From Proteles cristata cristata (taxonomy: Eukaryota > Chordata > Mammalia > Carnivora > Hyaenidae): a stretch of 64,000 nt of DNA. This document shows, piece after piece, positions 12,281 through 25,059 of this stretch; the first letter of the stretch is position 1; each line of letters opens with the position of its first letter. Position numbers and translations under genes: made by a program. The stretch lies in the NCBI GenBank assembly GCA_017311185.1, contig JAESUZ010001058.1:992001-1056000 (forward strand). Reading direction: 5' to 3'. Below the pieces are notes generated by a model. It saw only the letters and a list, made by a program, of their open reading frames with translations. It was not told the origin of the DNA and did not search any database.

Positions 12281-13324
12281 TCTTTTGTTAATTTTTATTC
12301 ATACACGTCTGATATTATTGAAATCCTCTGGCAACCCTGGGAAAAGTTCACTTTGCTTCAGTTCTTCCACTTTCCAGGGATCATGATTCTAGAGTGCTTC
12401 TTCCCACTCAGAAGCTAGAAGATACAGTTACAGCAGAATGGTGAATAAGGGCTCAAGCTGCAAGGGACTGGCCAACCGGGGAGGGGCGACTCCTGTCCCA
12501 TTAGGTCCCTCCCCCATACTAGGGACCCCCTTCATATTCTCCTTTTAAGCATTCAAAGGTCCCTTGACACAAACTATGAAACAAAGATATGGAAAGTTGA
12601 AAATCAAAAGGTGTTTTGCAAAGGTATTTTTAAAGGACTTCGTTGTAAATCTGGAATATATGCTGCAGAGCATGAGCTGGATATTTGCCTGCTTGCTCTC
12701 AGATCCTTTCTCCACACTTGCCTTGCTCTCCTCTGCGTTGCAGAAGGGTCATCCTGCAAGCTACATTTCTCAGACTCTCCAGCCATTTGGCTTGTGGCTC
12801 GGTTCAGCTCATGGGAGGCATGGGTAGAAGACAGAAGGTAGGACATCAAAGGGAAGACAGGGAGAAGTCAACAAGCTTATCTCGACCCCCCTCTTTGTTT
12901 CTGTAGACGTGTCCTCTTTGGTTGTGGCTTTGTGTCCTTTGTTTTCTAGCTCTTGTCAAACAGCCCTTCATTCTCTGACCTTTATATGTAAAAAGTTAGA
13001 AAGTGCACACAAAATATTGCTGTAAATTGATTAGGAATTTGTAATTAATATTTGTAAAATGAGTAACCAAACATGTTGAAATATGATTATGGTTGATGGA
13101 GTGGATCAGGGAAAGCTGCAGGGGGTTAAGATGACCAGGGACCCAATCAATGTTCACCTGGAATGAATATTTTACTGTTCTACGAAAGGAATGGAAGGTG
13201 ATGATGTGAAGGAGAAAAGAAGAAAAGTCACACTTATAGACCTTTCTGGGGAGATGAAATAAGCTTTATCATAATATATTTTTTTTTCTTAATATTTTTT
13301 TCAGGAATTATTGAAATATCATAC

Positions 13325-13866
13325 CGGTATTAGTTTTTGGTTGCTACTGCAACATATCACTGTGAACTTGGTGGCTTCAAACAACACAAACTTATTATCT
13401 GACAGTTCTGGAGGCCAGAAGTCTGACCCAGGCCTTGAGTGGCTAAAATTAAGGTTTCATCAGTACAGCAGTCCTTTCTGGAGGCTCTGGGAGATAATCT
13501 GGGTTTTGTTGGGGTTTGTTTTTTTTTTTTGTTTTTTTTTTTCTGTCTTTCCCAGCTTCTAGTAGCCAGCTACATTCCTTCTGGCCCCTTTCTCTATTTT
13601 CAAAGCCAGCAAGATTACACAGCTTTGACCATTCTTCCATTGTCACACCGTCCTCTAACTATAGCTGGAAAAAGCTTTGTGATTTTAAATGATCCTTGTG
13701 AGTAGCTTGAGCCCACCCAGCTAATTCGGGATAATGCCATGTCTCTAGATTTTTTACTTAATCACATCTGCACACTCTCCTTTTGCTATGTAAGGTAACA
13801 TATTCATAGGTTCAGAGATTAGGATGTGGACATTTTTGGGGAAGGGCCCATTATTCTGGCTACCAC
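13325..13866 (-). mobile_element. MLT1-like ERVL-MaLR LTR, reverse orientation
   Basis: Read on the minus strand it opens TGGTAGCCAGAATAATGG and contains AATATGTTACCTTACATAGC and GATGTGATTAAGT. It closes with CCTCCAGAACTGTCAGATAA and the GCCACCAAGTTCACAG region. These are the conserved words of MLT1 LTRs. A run of T/GT at 13510-13545 interrupts it. Noncoding. Confidence 0.8.
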
Positions 13867-14925
13867 GATAATTTATGGTAGGAAGATAGCTTTCATCTGT
13901 TAAACTAAAGGTTTTTTCCATCTATCTAGCATGGACGTAAACCACTCCTATATTTAGCATGCTACTTTTCTGAAAAGACAAAGTTTTTATTCAAGTTCAA
14001 GTCCACAGCAGGGACAGTGTTCCTCTTCTGATTATGCATAGCTGAGCAGGAAACTTGCTATACATCGTTACAATGGAAGACAATGAGAATTTTACAAGTT
14101 CATTACAATGGTTCTCATCAGGACAGTCAGGCAGATCTCAAATTAAAGTTATGACAGAGCTGTCTTATAGATTTCCCCCAATGAAGAGACAAGCATCATT
14201 TGCTCTAATTGTTGCTTTGCTATAGCAAATCATTTTGGCTATAATGACAAATTAACACAGTTCTATGAGATCTTACATTTTGCACTGGTTGCAGAGGCTC
14301 TGCTGAAAATAGGTCAATTTCTTATGAAGTAAGATTTTGCTGAACTGGTTAGTTGTCTAGAAACTGGGGCCTGGAACTAATTATTAGAAAGTGCTAATGT
14401 TCACTGACCCATGATGAGCAAGACTTCCTTGCTGAGCAGATTGACTTCTCTTTAAGGAAAGAGGTAATGAAATTCAGAACCTTGCAAAGAGATCATAAGT
14501 AAACATTTGATTAAGCAAACAAGTTAAAGCAAGAACTTGGTAGATAATCATGAAAACAGCCCTTGTCAAGTCTTTTCACATTTCATTGAGCAATTACATT
14601 CCTCCAGCAAACAAAGGAATAACACATTAAATGCTCAAGAAGTTGAATTATGCAGTCAACCATCAGAAACACTCAAGCTGCTCTTGCAGTTCATCAGAGG
14701 TTAACTGCTTTTTTCCCTGCCATCTTTTTGTAGGGCTTTTGTCTGCTTTGTTTCTGAAAACTATTTCAGCATCTAGAAATTGTTCCAAAATTTAAGATGC
14801 AAGAAAAGAGACATTTCTCCAATTTCATAGCTCAAGTCAAATGTTGTTTGGAGAGGTCTAAAAAGTCTAAAGTCTAGTCATTGTTATTTTTTTTTTTCCT
14901 GGCTGCTTCTTTCTTGCTTTCTTTT
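13867..14925. other. Intergenic, nothing recognised
   Basis: A/T-rich unique-looking sequence with no open frame of note and no repeat family I can name. Confidence 0.5.
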
Positions 14926-14932
14926 CTTTCCT

Positions 14933-14992
14933 TCCTTCCTTCCTTCCTTCCTTCCTTCCTTCCTTCCTTCCTTCCTTCCTTCCTTCCTTCCT
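14933..14992. repeat. (TTCC)n microsatellite
   Basis: About 14 uninterrupted CCTT units, preceded by a TTTCTTTCC-rich lead-in from 14905. Confidence 0.97.
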
Positions 14993-15344
14993 AATGGAAA
15001 TCTGGACGAGTATGGCTACTGGGCTGCCAAGATATATTAACCATCCCAAATTGGGCCAGAAAATTGTGGGCAGCTGTACTGTCAGCACCTGCCTTTTCTG
15101 GGTCTGGGTGGATGCTGTGAACTTCACAACTGCTCCCAGGAGGAAGCCTTTTTTTTGTTTGTTTTAAACTGATTCTCATGCAGCCTCCCTTTTATGGAAA
15201 CTTCCACTTTTGAGGTAAGGAATGGGAGTTGAGTCTTCTATTCTCCCAGCCTTGGGAAATCCAACCCTGTCCCTGGCCTGGCTTCTCTGCCTCTGAAGGA
15301 AAAAGTGAAAACTCCCTCTTCATTCACTCCCTAAGTATTCAATG

Positions 15345-15720
15345 TTGTCTTAGCTTAGGTTCCCTCAAAAGAAGGGATAAGATAAGGTGAGCAGTTTATT
15401 TGGGAGGTGATCCCAGGAAACACTAGTAGGGAAGTGGGGAGTGAGACAGGAAGGGAAGGCGACCATAAGGAGTCCTTTATCAAGTTAGGTTACCCCTATG
15501 GGCAACTGGGGCTCATCCCCCCTGGGGGAACCATGGGAAGCCATGTAGAATACCCAGAGTTGATCTATGGAGAGCAGGGGTGCTGGGCTGTATATCCACC
15601 AATCCCTATGGATCATTGGTGGAGGGCTACCTGTAGTTAATTTCCCAGACAGTCCCATCTTCTGTACTGAACCCAGAGTGGCTTTCTGCTGTTTGGTAGA
15701 GAGCTGTCTGGCAAAGATAT
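15345..15720 (+). repeat. Dispersed repeat family X, copy 1
   Basis: Contains GTCTTAGCTTAGGTTCCCTC, GGTGATCCCAGGAAACACTAG, GTGAGACAGGAAGGGAAGG and GGGCAACTGGGGCTCATCCC. The same words recur in the same order at 18400-18740 and 35560-35900. I recognise it as an old interspersed repeat but cannot name the family. Confidence 0.65.
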
Positions 15721-16181
15721 GCAGATGCTGGCAGTTGGAATTAGAGCAAGCTCACATTGGAGTGGTGAGGCCCAAGGGGCAATAATATAAACTTGGTGTT
15801 TCAGCCTATGAGGAAGGCATTGAAATAAGTGCTATAGACAAGGTTAATTTACTCCAGTTGGCACATTAAGCAAAAGCAGCTCTGTTTTGCTGACTGTGCT
15901 CAGGATGGCGCCAGGTGCTGTAGAGGAAGCAACAGAAGTAGGAGGCATGGTGTCTTCCTGATTTTGAGATGCTTACTAAGTAGGGAAGACAACCCTGACT
16001 TTATCATACAACATGGGCAAACGAACAAAATACAAAAGTGCTATAGGCGTTAGGGAAGGAAGGGAAAAGCTTCATGGAGGAAGTAGGAAATAAAGGAAGA
16101 AAAGTGTTTGTAGAAACAGACACCAAAGCCTGCATAGCTAGAGGAACTGTAACAACAACAACAAAAAAGGTAGCCTGCAGC

Positions 16182-16384
16182 GGCGCCTTGGTGGCTCAGT
16201 CAGTTAAGAGGCTGACTCTTGATTTTGGCTCAGATCATGACCTCACCTTGTGAGTTCGAGCCCTGCATCGGGCTCTGTGCTCACAGCATGGAGCCTGCTT
16301 CAGATCTTCTGTCTCCCTCTCTCTCTGTCCCTCCCCCACATGCTCTCTTTCTCTCTCAAAAATAAATAAATGTTAAAAAAAAAT
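16182..16384 (+). mobile_element. Can-SINE, forward
   Basis: Head GGCGCCTTGGTGGCTCAGTC, CT-rich tract, tail CTCAAAAATAAATAAATG. Confidence 0.92.
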
Positions 16385-18399
16385 TAGCATGGAGACAATG
16401 TTAGCCCAGCTTGTTGGTAGACAGTGAACAGACCCATGAGATTGGAGTAGAGGAAAACTTTAAGAGTACAAAGCTTCCTCCTGGATTGGGTAGGGCAGGG
16501 GCAACACGGAGAGGTTTGAAGGCAGAACAAAGAAGTCTTGGCTTATTATTCTCCTAGAGATGTCAGTCATTGCCTTCAGCTTACACACATGCCATGGTAC
16601 TGCTGAAGTGACCATGTCTCAGAAGAGGGCCTTGCTTCCACAGCTGCATCTGGCTGGGATGGGGAAGACACCGACCTGAGATGGGATAACCAGATCCTGA
16701 TGTTTGGGGTTTTTTTTTCCCCCTGGCATTTACTGTTTGGACCTCTGACACTAAGATTTGAATACGCTGTTTTTCTGTACCAGGGCAAGCGTTTTGTTTC
16801 CTTAGTAAGCCGGAGCCATGTGCAAGCAATTACATGACAGTAAAGCATCACAGGAAATCTTGAATTGCAGCAAAATAGATGAGTTCATGTGCTGAGAGAA
16901 TCAATGAAGGGAGACTCCAACAAGTTACAGGTAACTTTCTAACTCCCCCAAGTCATAGTGTAATTCTGTAAAGTTCCCATTCAAGCTAATTTGAGTGGGT
17001 GTCTCCTCCTTGATCTCCAAGGACCCTTAACTAGGACAAAATGGTAGCCATTAATTTGCATATTGCTAGTGCTCAGGTTTTTAGTTCTGTAGGTTGACAT
17101 GATACCTGGTGATCCGTAGAAGAAAACCAGAGATGAGAATCATGTGCAAATGGTTTATTAAGGAAGGGCTCCAGGAAGACAGTGAAGGAACAGGGAAAAA
17201 ATAAGACACTGAAGGTAAGGAAGTCAAGCAGGGGGTCAATTCGGATTAATTCAGTGGAAACTGCAGGGGGTGCTACAGGGGAAGTCTGTTCTGAGGTTTG
17301 CTTTTTTCCCTTCATCCCAGGCAAAGGAGTGGGGTTTCACCTTCTGCACTTTCAGAGGTAATTCAGGGAAGACCCTTGCCCTTAACTCCTTTATAGCCTT
17401 GCAGGGAGAGATGGACTTGAAAAACACACACAGGTAACCAGAACATGGCTTCTAGGTGGTGGAGAAATTCTAGACCGAAAGGAAGTTCTTTGCAAACCGT
17501 GAATGCTTTAACATCTATGTGCCATGTGTTACCCTCACCCTCCACTCCCAAACCCCAAACAGAGAACCACTGAACAGCATAAACATGCCTGATTTCCTCC
17601 CAGGAACTTTTTTTCTCTCTAGAAAACAGAACTTCCTGGAGAATGACTGTTGAAGGACTGTGGTAAGAACCTGGCAGGAGCCCAGTTTACACTCCACAGC
17701 CTTGACCCAAGAAAGAGAAGAGTAAATATCAGACCTAACATCGATAAGACTGCTGTATACTTTTCATTTCCTTTTTTCCCTAAAGACATGTTTGCTCTTT
17801 CAAGGAGTAGAAACCTACTGTTTAAAGTATTTTTGGTCCAAGGGTCAGCTTCCAAGAAAGCAGTGGGCATTTGCTTTCAGTAGTGGGATTTTTACCCAAT
17901 CTGACCTCTTTTTAGGACAGGAGTTGTCAAAGTGTGGACTGGCATTCACCAGGCTGTCCAGGCTTAAAGGTCTGGAGCTGCTAAAACACTGAGAGGTTTT
18001 TTGTTTATTATGAGCAAATAATATACAATGTATCATTTTATTTTTTATATATAAGCAAGTGCTATATACTAGTAAGCTACTACATGAAGAATTCACTATT
18101 ACTAAAATTTGATATTCATACATTTTAGATCGTACAATATTGGAGTTTACTGGGAACAGTAATTCAGGATTCCAATGAAAGTCAGTTTCCGCTCAACATT
18201 TCACAGCTGCACACAGATAGTGGTCATTCCCACAGGCTTGGGGGAAAACCTGATCAGTGCATCCCCGTTGGTGTTATCTATAATTTTTAACTGCAGCTAC
18301 TCTTGCTTCTTAATCATCAGCCATTGTTGGTTCAAATTCCTCTTAATCTACTTGCTTTTATCTTTGGTTCATTTTCTCATGTGGGAAAATGCTGTTTTA
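16385..18399. other. Intergenic, no gene recognised
   Basis: Chance open frames only (longest 92 codons). A/T-rich around 18000-18120. Confidence 0.5.
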
Positions 18400-18740
18400 T
18401 CTTGGGTCTCCCCAGAAATAGACTGTGAGATAAGGGTGTGAGTACAAGTAGTTCATCCGGAGAGTGATCCTAGGAACCACTCAAAGGTGAGTAAGGAGGT
18501 GAGACAAGGAAGGAAGGAAAATTCATCAAAGGTATGCTAATGAGCAGAATTACTGCTGTGGTGGGCAGTGGGAACTCAGGACTTTGGGGACCCTGGGAAG
18601 ACTTTGCATCATATGTCTCAGTGTTGCCCTCCAGGAGACATGAAGACTGGGGTATTTACCCATCAGTTTCCACTAGGATGGGTGTTGAGGTCTGCTTCTG
18701 GAGGCATCAACTCACAGATATTTCCAGCCTTCCCTGCACC
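18400..18740 (+). repeat. Dispersed repeat family X, copy 2
   Basis: Contains TGGGTCTCCCCAGAAATAGA, GTGATCCTAGGAACCACTC, GAGGTGAGACAAGGAAGGAAGG and GTGGGCAGTGGGAACTCAG, parallel to the copies at 15345 and 35560. Confidence 0.6.
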
Positions 18741-18759
18741 CTGGATCATTAACATATAA

Positions 18760-20170
18760 AGAAGGGAGAGTGGTCCCAAAGTCTTCTGCATTCATTTGCC
18801 CATTTAAATTCTGAGTCCAGAATGTGGAGTTGTGAATCCTAGACTGCCTGAAGAGTGACGTTTAGCAATGTTGTTCTCATTCAGAATGAAATTGTTTTAT
18901 TTCTAGTCATCTCCTGCAGGATAAAATTTCAGTTTTTCTGTTAGATCCCATTATAACATCATGCCTCTTATTTCTCTATGCCCACTCATTAGTCACCTTT
19001 GCCAATTCCATTTTTACCAATCACTGCTTTTTCAGTTTCCATTTTCAGTCCTAGGTTTCTCTAATCTAGTTCCTTAGGGAAAAAAATCTCTTTGGAGACA
19101 CAGAAACCCTCAATCCCCTCTAAACGTGGTGAGGATGACAATTCAGATGCCTGGGACTGGACTTGCTCCAATTTGTCTGGTTGCAGACTCTCCCACTTTG
19201 TCTTGCCCCTCAGCCTAAAGGCAATCTCTATCTCTCAGACACTAATCATGAAGCTTGTCTTAGGTTCTTGGCGTTCTGTGAGTAATTATGGAGCATTGAA
19301 AAGGACTTAAATGAGTGTGAGAAGGGATGTCTTCCCTGAAGGCTTTGCATCACAGATTTTTTTTTTCTCTTGCAATGAAGTTACTGTCAAAACTGTCTCA
19401 GTCATACATTTCTTCCTTCCAGTGTAATACACTCCCAAGGGACATGTGGCTTCATCCTGAGTAAGTTCAGTCAGTAATGTTAGAGAGAATACTAAAAACT
19501 TTGAAGAATTATGAAGCCAACTCAGACCTCATTTCCTAAAAGATTTCCTGAAGTCTTCCAGGTAGAAATAGCGTCACTTGTCATCAGTCAATGGCAGTGT
19601 CCCCGTCTATCATTTTACACCATTGATACCTCCCTTCCTTGGGCTTCCTCTGATATTTCTGACTTTTGGAAGAATCATTATCTCCCGTGTGTATGTGGAC
19701 TTGTTAACTTCTCTGCACCCAAAGGTTTTCTACCTCTCAGAGTCTTCATAGTTTTTGTTCCTTTGATGGAAAACTTTGTTTTTATGTACCATTATGGATT
19801 GTTTTCATCAACTTTTCTTTCACTAAAATGGCTTTCCAATGGGAATAGACGCCTGTACTCTGTCATTTGATTTTCAATAGCCCTGTTTTTTCCATATCTA
19901 GCAACACAAAATTCTCAAGGCTGAATGAATAAAACATTAAAATTTTTGCTTTATAAGAAGATCCAACCTAATCAAGCCATATAAAGGCTTCAAATAAATG
20001 TGTTAAAGGAATTCCAGGTGCCTGGATTTCTGACCTTATATCTGAAATCTCATACCAACTTCTTTAACTTTGTTTATGTGGTGCCAGGTAGCAAGAAAGA
20101 AAAGTAATACATAAGCATATCTTTACATAACTACAACAGGAAAAAATCCTCACCTCAAAGCTATAAGCCA
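18760..20170. other. Intergenic, no gene recognised
   Basis: The longest open frame is 119 codons at 19511-19870 (+), without a recognisable domain. No named repeat. Confidence 0.5.
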
Positions 20171-20173
20171 GTA

Positions 20174-20352
20174 TTTTTTTAATGCTTATTTATTTATTTT
20201 GAGAGAGAGAGGCAGGGGAAGGCACAGTGAGAAAATCCCAAACTGACAGTGAAGAGCCCAATGTGGAACTCGAACCCACCAACCATGAGATCATGACCTG
20301 AGCCAAGATCAAGGGCCAGACACTTAATCAACTAGGCCCCCCAGGTGCCCCT
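20174..20352 (-). mobile_element. Can-SINE, reverse, short old copy
   Basis: TTAATGCTTATTTATTTATTTTGAGAG at left, CCCCCCAGGTGCCCC at right. Flanking AAGCCAGTATTTT / AACCAAGTATTTT is a decayed target duplication. Confidence 0.88.
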
Positions 20353-21285
20353 GTAACCAAGTATTTTAATCTGCCTAAAACCTCTCCCCCAGAGGTTTTT
20401 TATCCCTTCCCCCCCCAATACTCCTAGTGACCACAGACTCATTACCCCCCTCACAAAGTGTTCAAATGGGTTCCAGAAAGTTCTAATTGTTAAAAAAAAT
20501 ATTCAGGGGACAAATTTTGGACAATTGTAAGTGCTGTGCTAAAAATTTTGGATAGATTTCTGTGTCAATCATCTTGATTAAGGGAACTCTGCAAAATAAA
20601 CCATGTTACCAACCCACGTAGAAAAAGAAAACAATTGATACTGAATCTCAATGTCCCCTGACATCTAGAAAGTTCTCATCCCCAGACCAACATGTTTGTT
20701 TCTCCAGCAGCTGTGTAACCATTTGGGTGACTGTCTCGTTGACATACTATGAATGACTATGATTCAGTAACTATATTGTACAGAATAGATTTAGTCTTCT
20801 TTTAACTTGTAGCTCAGATGAAATCATCATGACCCAAAGGAGTATCTTTTTTCTAGTTCTGCAGTGGTGATGTTGCCCTAGAAGAGTCTTTGAGGTAACC
20901 AACCTGAGCCATCTGCTCTCTATATGTGACCTAGCATAGTTCCCAATGTCCTGACTTCAATTATAGTATCAGAATTTTACCTAGTCTTATATAATGACCC
21001 TTTGGAGTGGGACCCAAAACATAGTCTTATTTGCCTTATTTCACCTCCTAAAACCGAAAGGAGATTATCAAGGCACTAATATTATCACCAATAAGACGTT
21101 GCCTTATTAGTGATGTGGTAGGCATGATCAACATCAAAGGTTGATCCCTGAGTGGCACGTGAAAGAGTCAGGAGTATCCTGAGCCTCCTTGGCATTCTCT
21201 AACACTCACTGTCACAGCTGCCTTCACACAGTCCCTCTCCATTTCTAGCCTGGATTTTGCCGTAGTTTATTGTGCTCCTCAGCCT
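20353..21285. other. Intergenic, nothing recognised
   Basis: No open frame or repeat family that I can support. Confidence 0.45.
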
Positions 21286-21289
21286 CATT

Positions 21290-21600
21290 CTTGCCAGGTC
21301 TCTCATCCCTTCCTTCCTCCTAGAGTGCTCTCTCTTACATGCACAACTGATCATGTCTCTCTGTTGCTTAATTGTCTCATGGCTGTCCACATAAAATTCA
21401 GACTCCTTGCTATGAAAATACAAAGCCTATGCCAACTTCTCTCACCTCATCTCTTGTCTTATCTATCTTCCAACCCTGTGGGATCACCTTTGTTCCTGGG
21501 TAGCATCTGCTTCCTGATGATTCTCCTCTTCCCAGTCTTTGGCTACACACATCCCTCAGAGCAAAGCCCTATTGCATAGCTTCCAGAAAGCGGGTTTCCC
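21290..21600 (+). mobile_element. L2 LINE fossil
   Basis: The order of words (CTGATCATGTCTCTCTGTTGC, CATAAAATTCAGACTCCTTGC, AAAGCCTATGCCAACTTCTC, CACCTCATCTCTTG) matches the 3' half of ancient L2 elements. Confidence 0.65.
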
Positions 21601-22453
21601 CTTACACGTTCTTCCCCCGCAGTGGATTGGTGATCCACGGCACCTTGAGTTTCTCTCAAATGCTAGCGCTAATCCTTCCATATGGTAATTATTCCCTACT
21701 CTACATCTTCCCCAAACCTGGAGCTCTTGTTGAGAACAGGCTGGGCTTTTATCTCTAGGACATCAGGATTTACCGGGTAGTTGCCCCCTATTGCAAATGC
21801 GTGATGAATGCAGATGCTCCAACTCAGAAGTGAATACATATTCAGCACTCTGGAAAATCTAATTGTGCTGCTGAAGACTGTTCTACACCTTCTGAATGAA
21901 CTCTAGAGTTGCTAAGTAATGATTGCTTTTAATGGAAGGACTAAAATATTAATAACAGTGATCTCTGGTGGTTTCCCCTGGATCCTGTTTTTGTCTCAAT
22001 TTTTATATTTTCAAAATTCTCTGCAAGGAGCCATATGGATTACATTTATAATCAGGAACAAAGGTTAAAAACAGTATATATATTTTGTATTTGCATTTAC
22101 CTTTATGGTCGATGTGTGCAGAGCAAAAGGACTGGGATAAAGTCCTCAAGGGGCTAATAGTGGTTTTCTCTAGAATCACAATAATAGGTGGCTTTTTTTC
22201 TTTTTCCTTCAATTTTGCAGTTTTCCTGTATGATTATGCATTCCTTTTATAAGGAAAAATGTATTTAAGTATTTAGAAATTAAATAAATTACATGATGAC
22301 TGATGATTGGAATAGTCAATTAATCAAACCATCTCCTATCAAGAGATGAATTAATTTAGCCAAAATCTTATGTAGGGTGAAGTCATTTAGCTCTTATTTT
22401 GAGAACCCATGGAAAACAATATCAATATTAGACTCTATCATTTAAAAATGGAG
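21601..22453. other. Intergenic, nothing recognised
   Basis: A/T-rich, no supportable feature. Confidence 0.45.
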
Positions 22454-22454
22454 A

Positions 22455-22650
22455 GTGGCTCCTGGGTGGCTCAGTCAGTTAAGTATCTGACCTCGGCTCA
22501 GGTCATGATCTCCTCTATCATGAGTTTGAGCCTCATGTTGGTCTCTCTGCTGTCAGTGCAGAGTCCCCTTAGGGTCCCTGGCCTTTCTCTCCCCCTTCCC
22601 TGCTTACTGTCTCTTTCTCAAAAATAAAAATAAAACATTAAAAAAAATTA
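22455..22650 (+). mobile_element. Can-SINE, forward, diverged
   Basis: Head TGGCTCCTGGGTGGCTCAGT, tail CTCAAAAATAAAAATAAAACATT. Flanked by AAAATGGAGA on both sides. Confidence 0.9.
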
Positions 22651-22659
22651 AAATGGAGA

Positions 22660-23760
22660 AAAATGTGACTCTGCAATTCCTAAAACTAAAAAATGTGTGT
22701 AGACCATTTGGAAGATAAGTGTATTATTGGACTGGGAAGAGAACCCTAGTCCAGTTGTGAATTATAGAGTTGATTTTTAATGGAATGTAGCTATCTATTT
22801 CTGTCACCAAATCTATTATCCTTTGGTACATAATACATCGGAGATTAAGGTTCCATATATTCAGCAAAAGATTTATGTGAAACAGTAAAAATAGCTTTAG
22901 TCATAATTTATGCAGGTGCATATTTATAAGTCAAGAATAAATATTTGAAAAAAGGCAAAGAGAAAGGTTGGAACCAACATTATTTTAGAATTTCTTTTTA
23001 CTTCTTTAAACCCATATACTTTGCATTTATTATGATTTAAAACTAAACATTCCTTCAATATTTATCAAACAGTTAAGGCTTGCCCCAGTTGTATTTGGCA
23101 AGAGCTGAGTAAATCAGTTGCTTATGGTTATTTATTGAAAAGGTGATTAGGTGATAGTTTTTAGCCATTAGGAATTGTTCTTAAGGTTCTTGTATATTAG
23201 CAATTATCATGAACTGAAAATATGATTATAAACTTGATGATCAGTAATTTTCATGTATAATTAAATGCCAAAGTAGAGAATTCTGAAGTGTCATTCAATC
23301 CTAGGCCTGAAAATTATACTCTGAGAACTATGTAAATGTTAATAGACATAGAAGTCCAGCGATGACTTAATGATGGAAACATATTTACTTAGCACTTTAT
23401 AGTGTGATAATAGAGTAATTGCCTAGTATATACCATTCCGCTCTGTCTTCAACACAAATCTATGAAGTCAGTCTATTAGTCAGAGTAGTAAACAACCTGT
23501 AACCTTAGTTGCTTGTAACCGAGTAGCTCTGGACCCTTTTCCATAGCTCCTGGGCTGACAGAATTACCAGCAGCAGAGGGAAGTGGGGCTCAGAGACTCT
23601 CAGATCTGCAATTTAAAGCTCCAACTTGGAAATGACAAACATCACTTCTTCTCACAATACCTTGTTCACAACTAGTTGCCTGGAGCCACCCAAGCATAAT
23701 GGGGCAGGACAGGGAGTGCAGGCTTATGGTGTGTGCGGACAGGCAGGAAATGTTTGGTGA
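22660..23760. other. Intergenic, nothing recognised
   Basis: A/T-rich sequence with no gene or nameable repeat. Confidence 0.45.
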
Positions 23761-23779
23761 ATAGTATGAATTACTACTA

Positions 23780-23880
23780 CACTGAGTGAATGTTCCTATT
23801 TTACACATGAGGAAACGGAACCTGAGAGAGGTCACTTTGCCAAGTCACATAGCTGGTAAGTCAAAGAGCTAAGATGCTAA
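23780..23880 (-). mobile_element. MIR SINE fossil, reverse
   Basis: TATTTTACACATGAGGAAAC, CCTGAGAGAGGTCACTTTGCC and GTCACATAGCTGGTAAGTC are reverse-orientation MIR words. Confidence 0.75.
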
Positions 23881-24116
23881 TAAAGAATTAAGTATGAATT
23901 AACATTTTTATTGCAAATTCTGAGCCTACCAATTCAATGCCAGCTAGAAAAACACAAGAATAGTAGAAACTGAGCAGAGATTCACAGGAGTCTCTGGTCT
24001 CACTTTTGTGAACTCTGAAATCCTTTAGCTATACTTTCCAGCTGCCTACCTCAAAAGCTAGAGATTAAAATAGTGACTCTCTGTTACCAGAGCTGAATTC
24101 CTTATAACAATATTCT

Positions 24117-24330
24117 GGGGGCGTCTGGGTGTCTCAGTTGGTTAAGCATCTGACTCTTGGTTTCAGCTCAGGTCATGACCTCACAGTTAGAGAGATTGAG
24201 GCCCACACTGGGCTCCACACTGACAGCACAGGGACTGCTTGGGATTCTCTTGCTCTCTCCTCTCTCTCTCTCTCTCTCTCTGCACTTCCCCTGCTGACAC
24301 TTTCTCTCTCTCTCTCAAGATGAATATAAG
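24117..24330 (+). mobile_element. Can-SINE, forward
   Basis: Head GGGGCGTCTGGGTGTCTCAG, internal TC repeat, tail CTCTCTCAAGATGAATATAA. Confidence 0.9.
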
Positions 24331-24335
24331 TTATT

Positions 24336-24506
24336 TAGGTTAAGCATCCAACTCTTGATTTCTGCTCAGGTCATAATCTTGAGGTTCTTGAGTTGGAGCT
24401 TCATGTCGGGCTCTGCGCTGGCACCACGGAGCCTGCTTGGGATTCTCTCTCCCTCTCTCTGCCCTTCCCCTACTCACTCTCTCTCTAAATAAACATTACA
24501 AAAAAT
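24336..24506 (+). mobile_element. Can-SINE, 5'-truncated copy in tandem with the previous one
   Basis: Begins inside the tRNA-like head at TAGGTTAAGCATCCAACTC and continues through TGGAGCTTCATGTCGGGCTC to CTCTAAATAAACATTAC. Confidence 0.85.
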
Positions 24507-25059
24507 TAGTGCCCAATACAATGAATGTTATATATCTCACACAATATCTGTGGGTCAAGATATGGGAGTGGCTTAGCTGGATGATTCTGGCCAGGGGTCT
24601 CTCATGAGGCTGCATGAGATGTTGGCCAGGGCTGCACTCATCTGAAAGCTTGACTGGCCCTGGAAGATCTGCTTCCAATGGTGGCACTCACATGGCTGGG
24701 GAGGTTTGTGCTAGCTATTGGTGAGAGGCTTCAGTTTCTCCCCACATGGAACTCTCCATAGGATTGCTTGAGTGTTCTCAGGACATGACGGCTGGATGCC
24801 TCCAAAGTGAGTGATCCATGAGAAAGCAAACAGGAGGCTGCAATGCCTCTTTTAGCTGCCTTTTGGCACTCACACACCATCATTTTTTATGGTTTTATCA
24901 ATTTCCCAGATCAGCCATGTTTCATGTTCGAGGGAACCACACCAAGATGTGAAAACCAGAAGGAGAAGATCCTCAGGCCTGATTTGGAGTCTGAGCTGTG
25001 CTACAATCATTTCTCACCCAGAATGTTAAAATACCTACCTGATCACTTCTAACTTTGTC

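Noticed and set aside
14867..15127. Open frame with a repeating Gly-Arg-Lys-Glu protein
   Set aside because: It is the translation of the (TTCC)n microsatellite.
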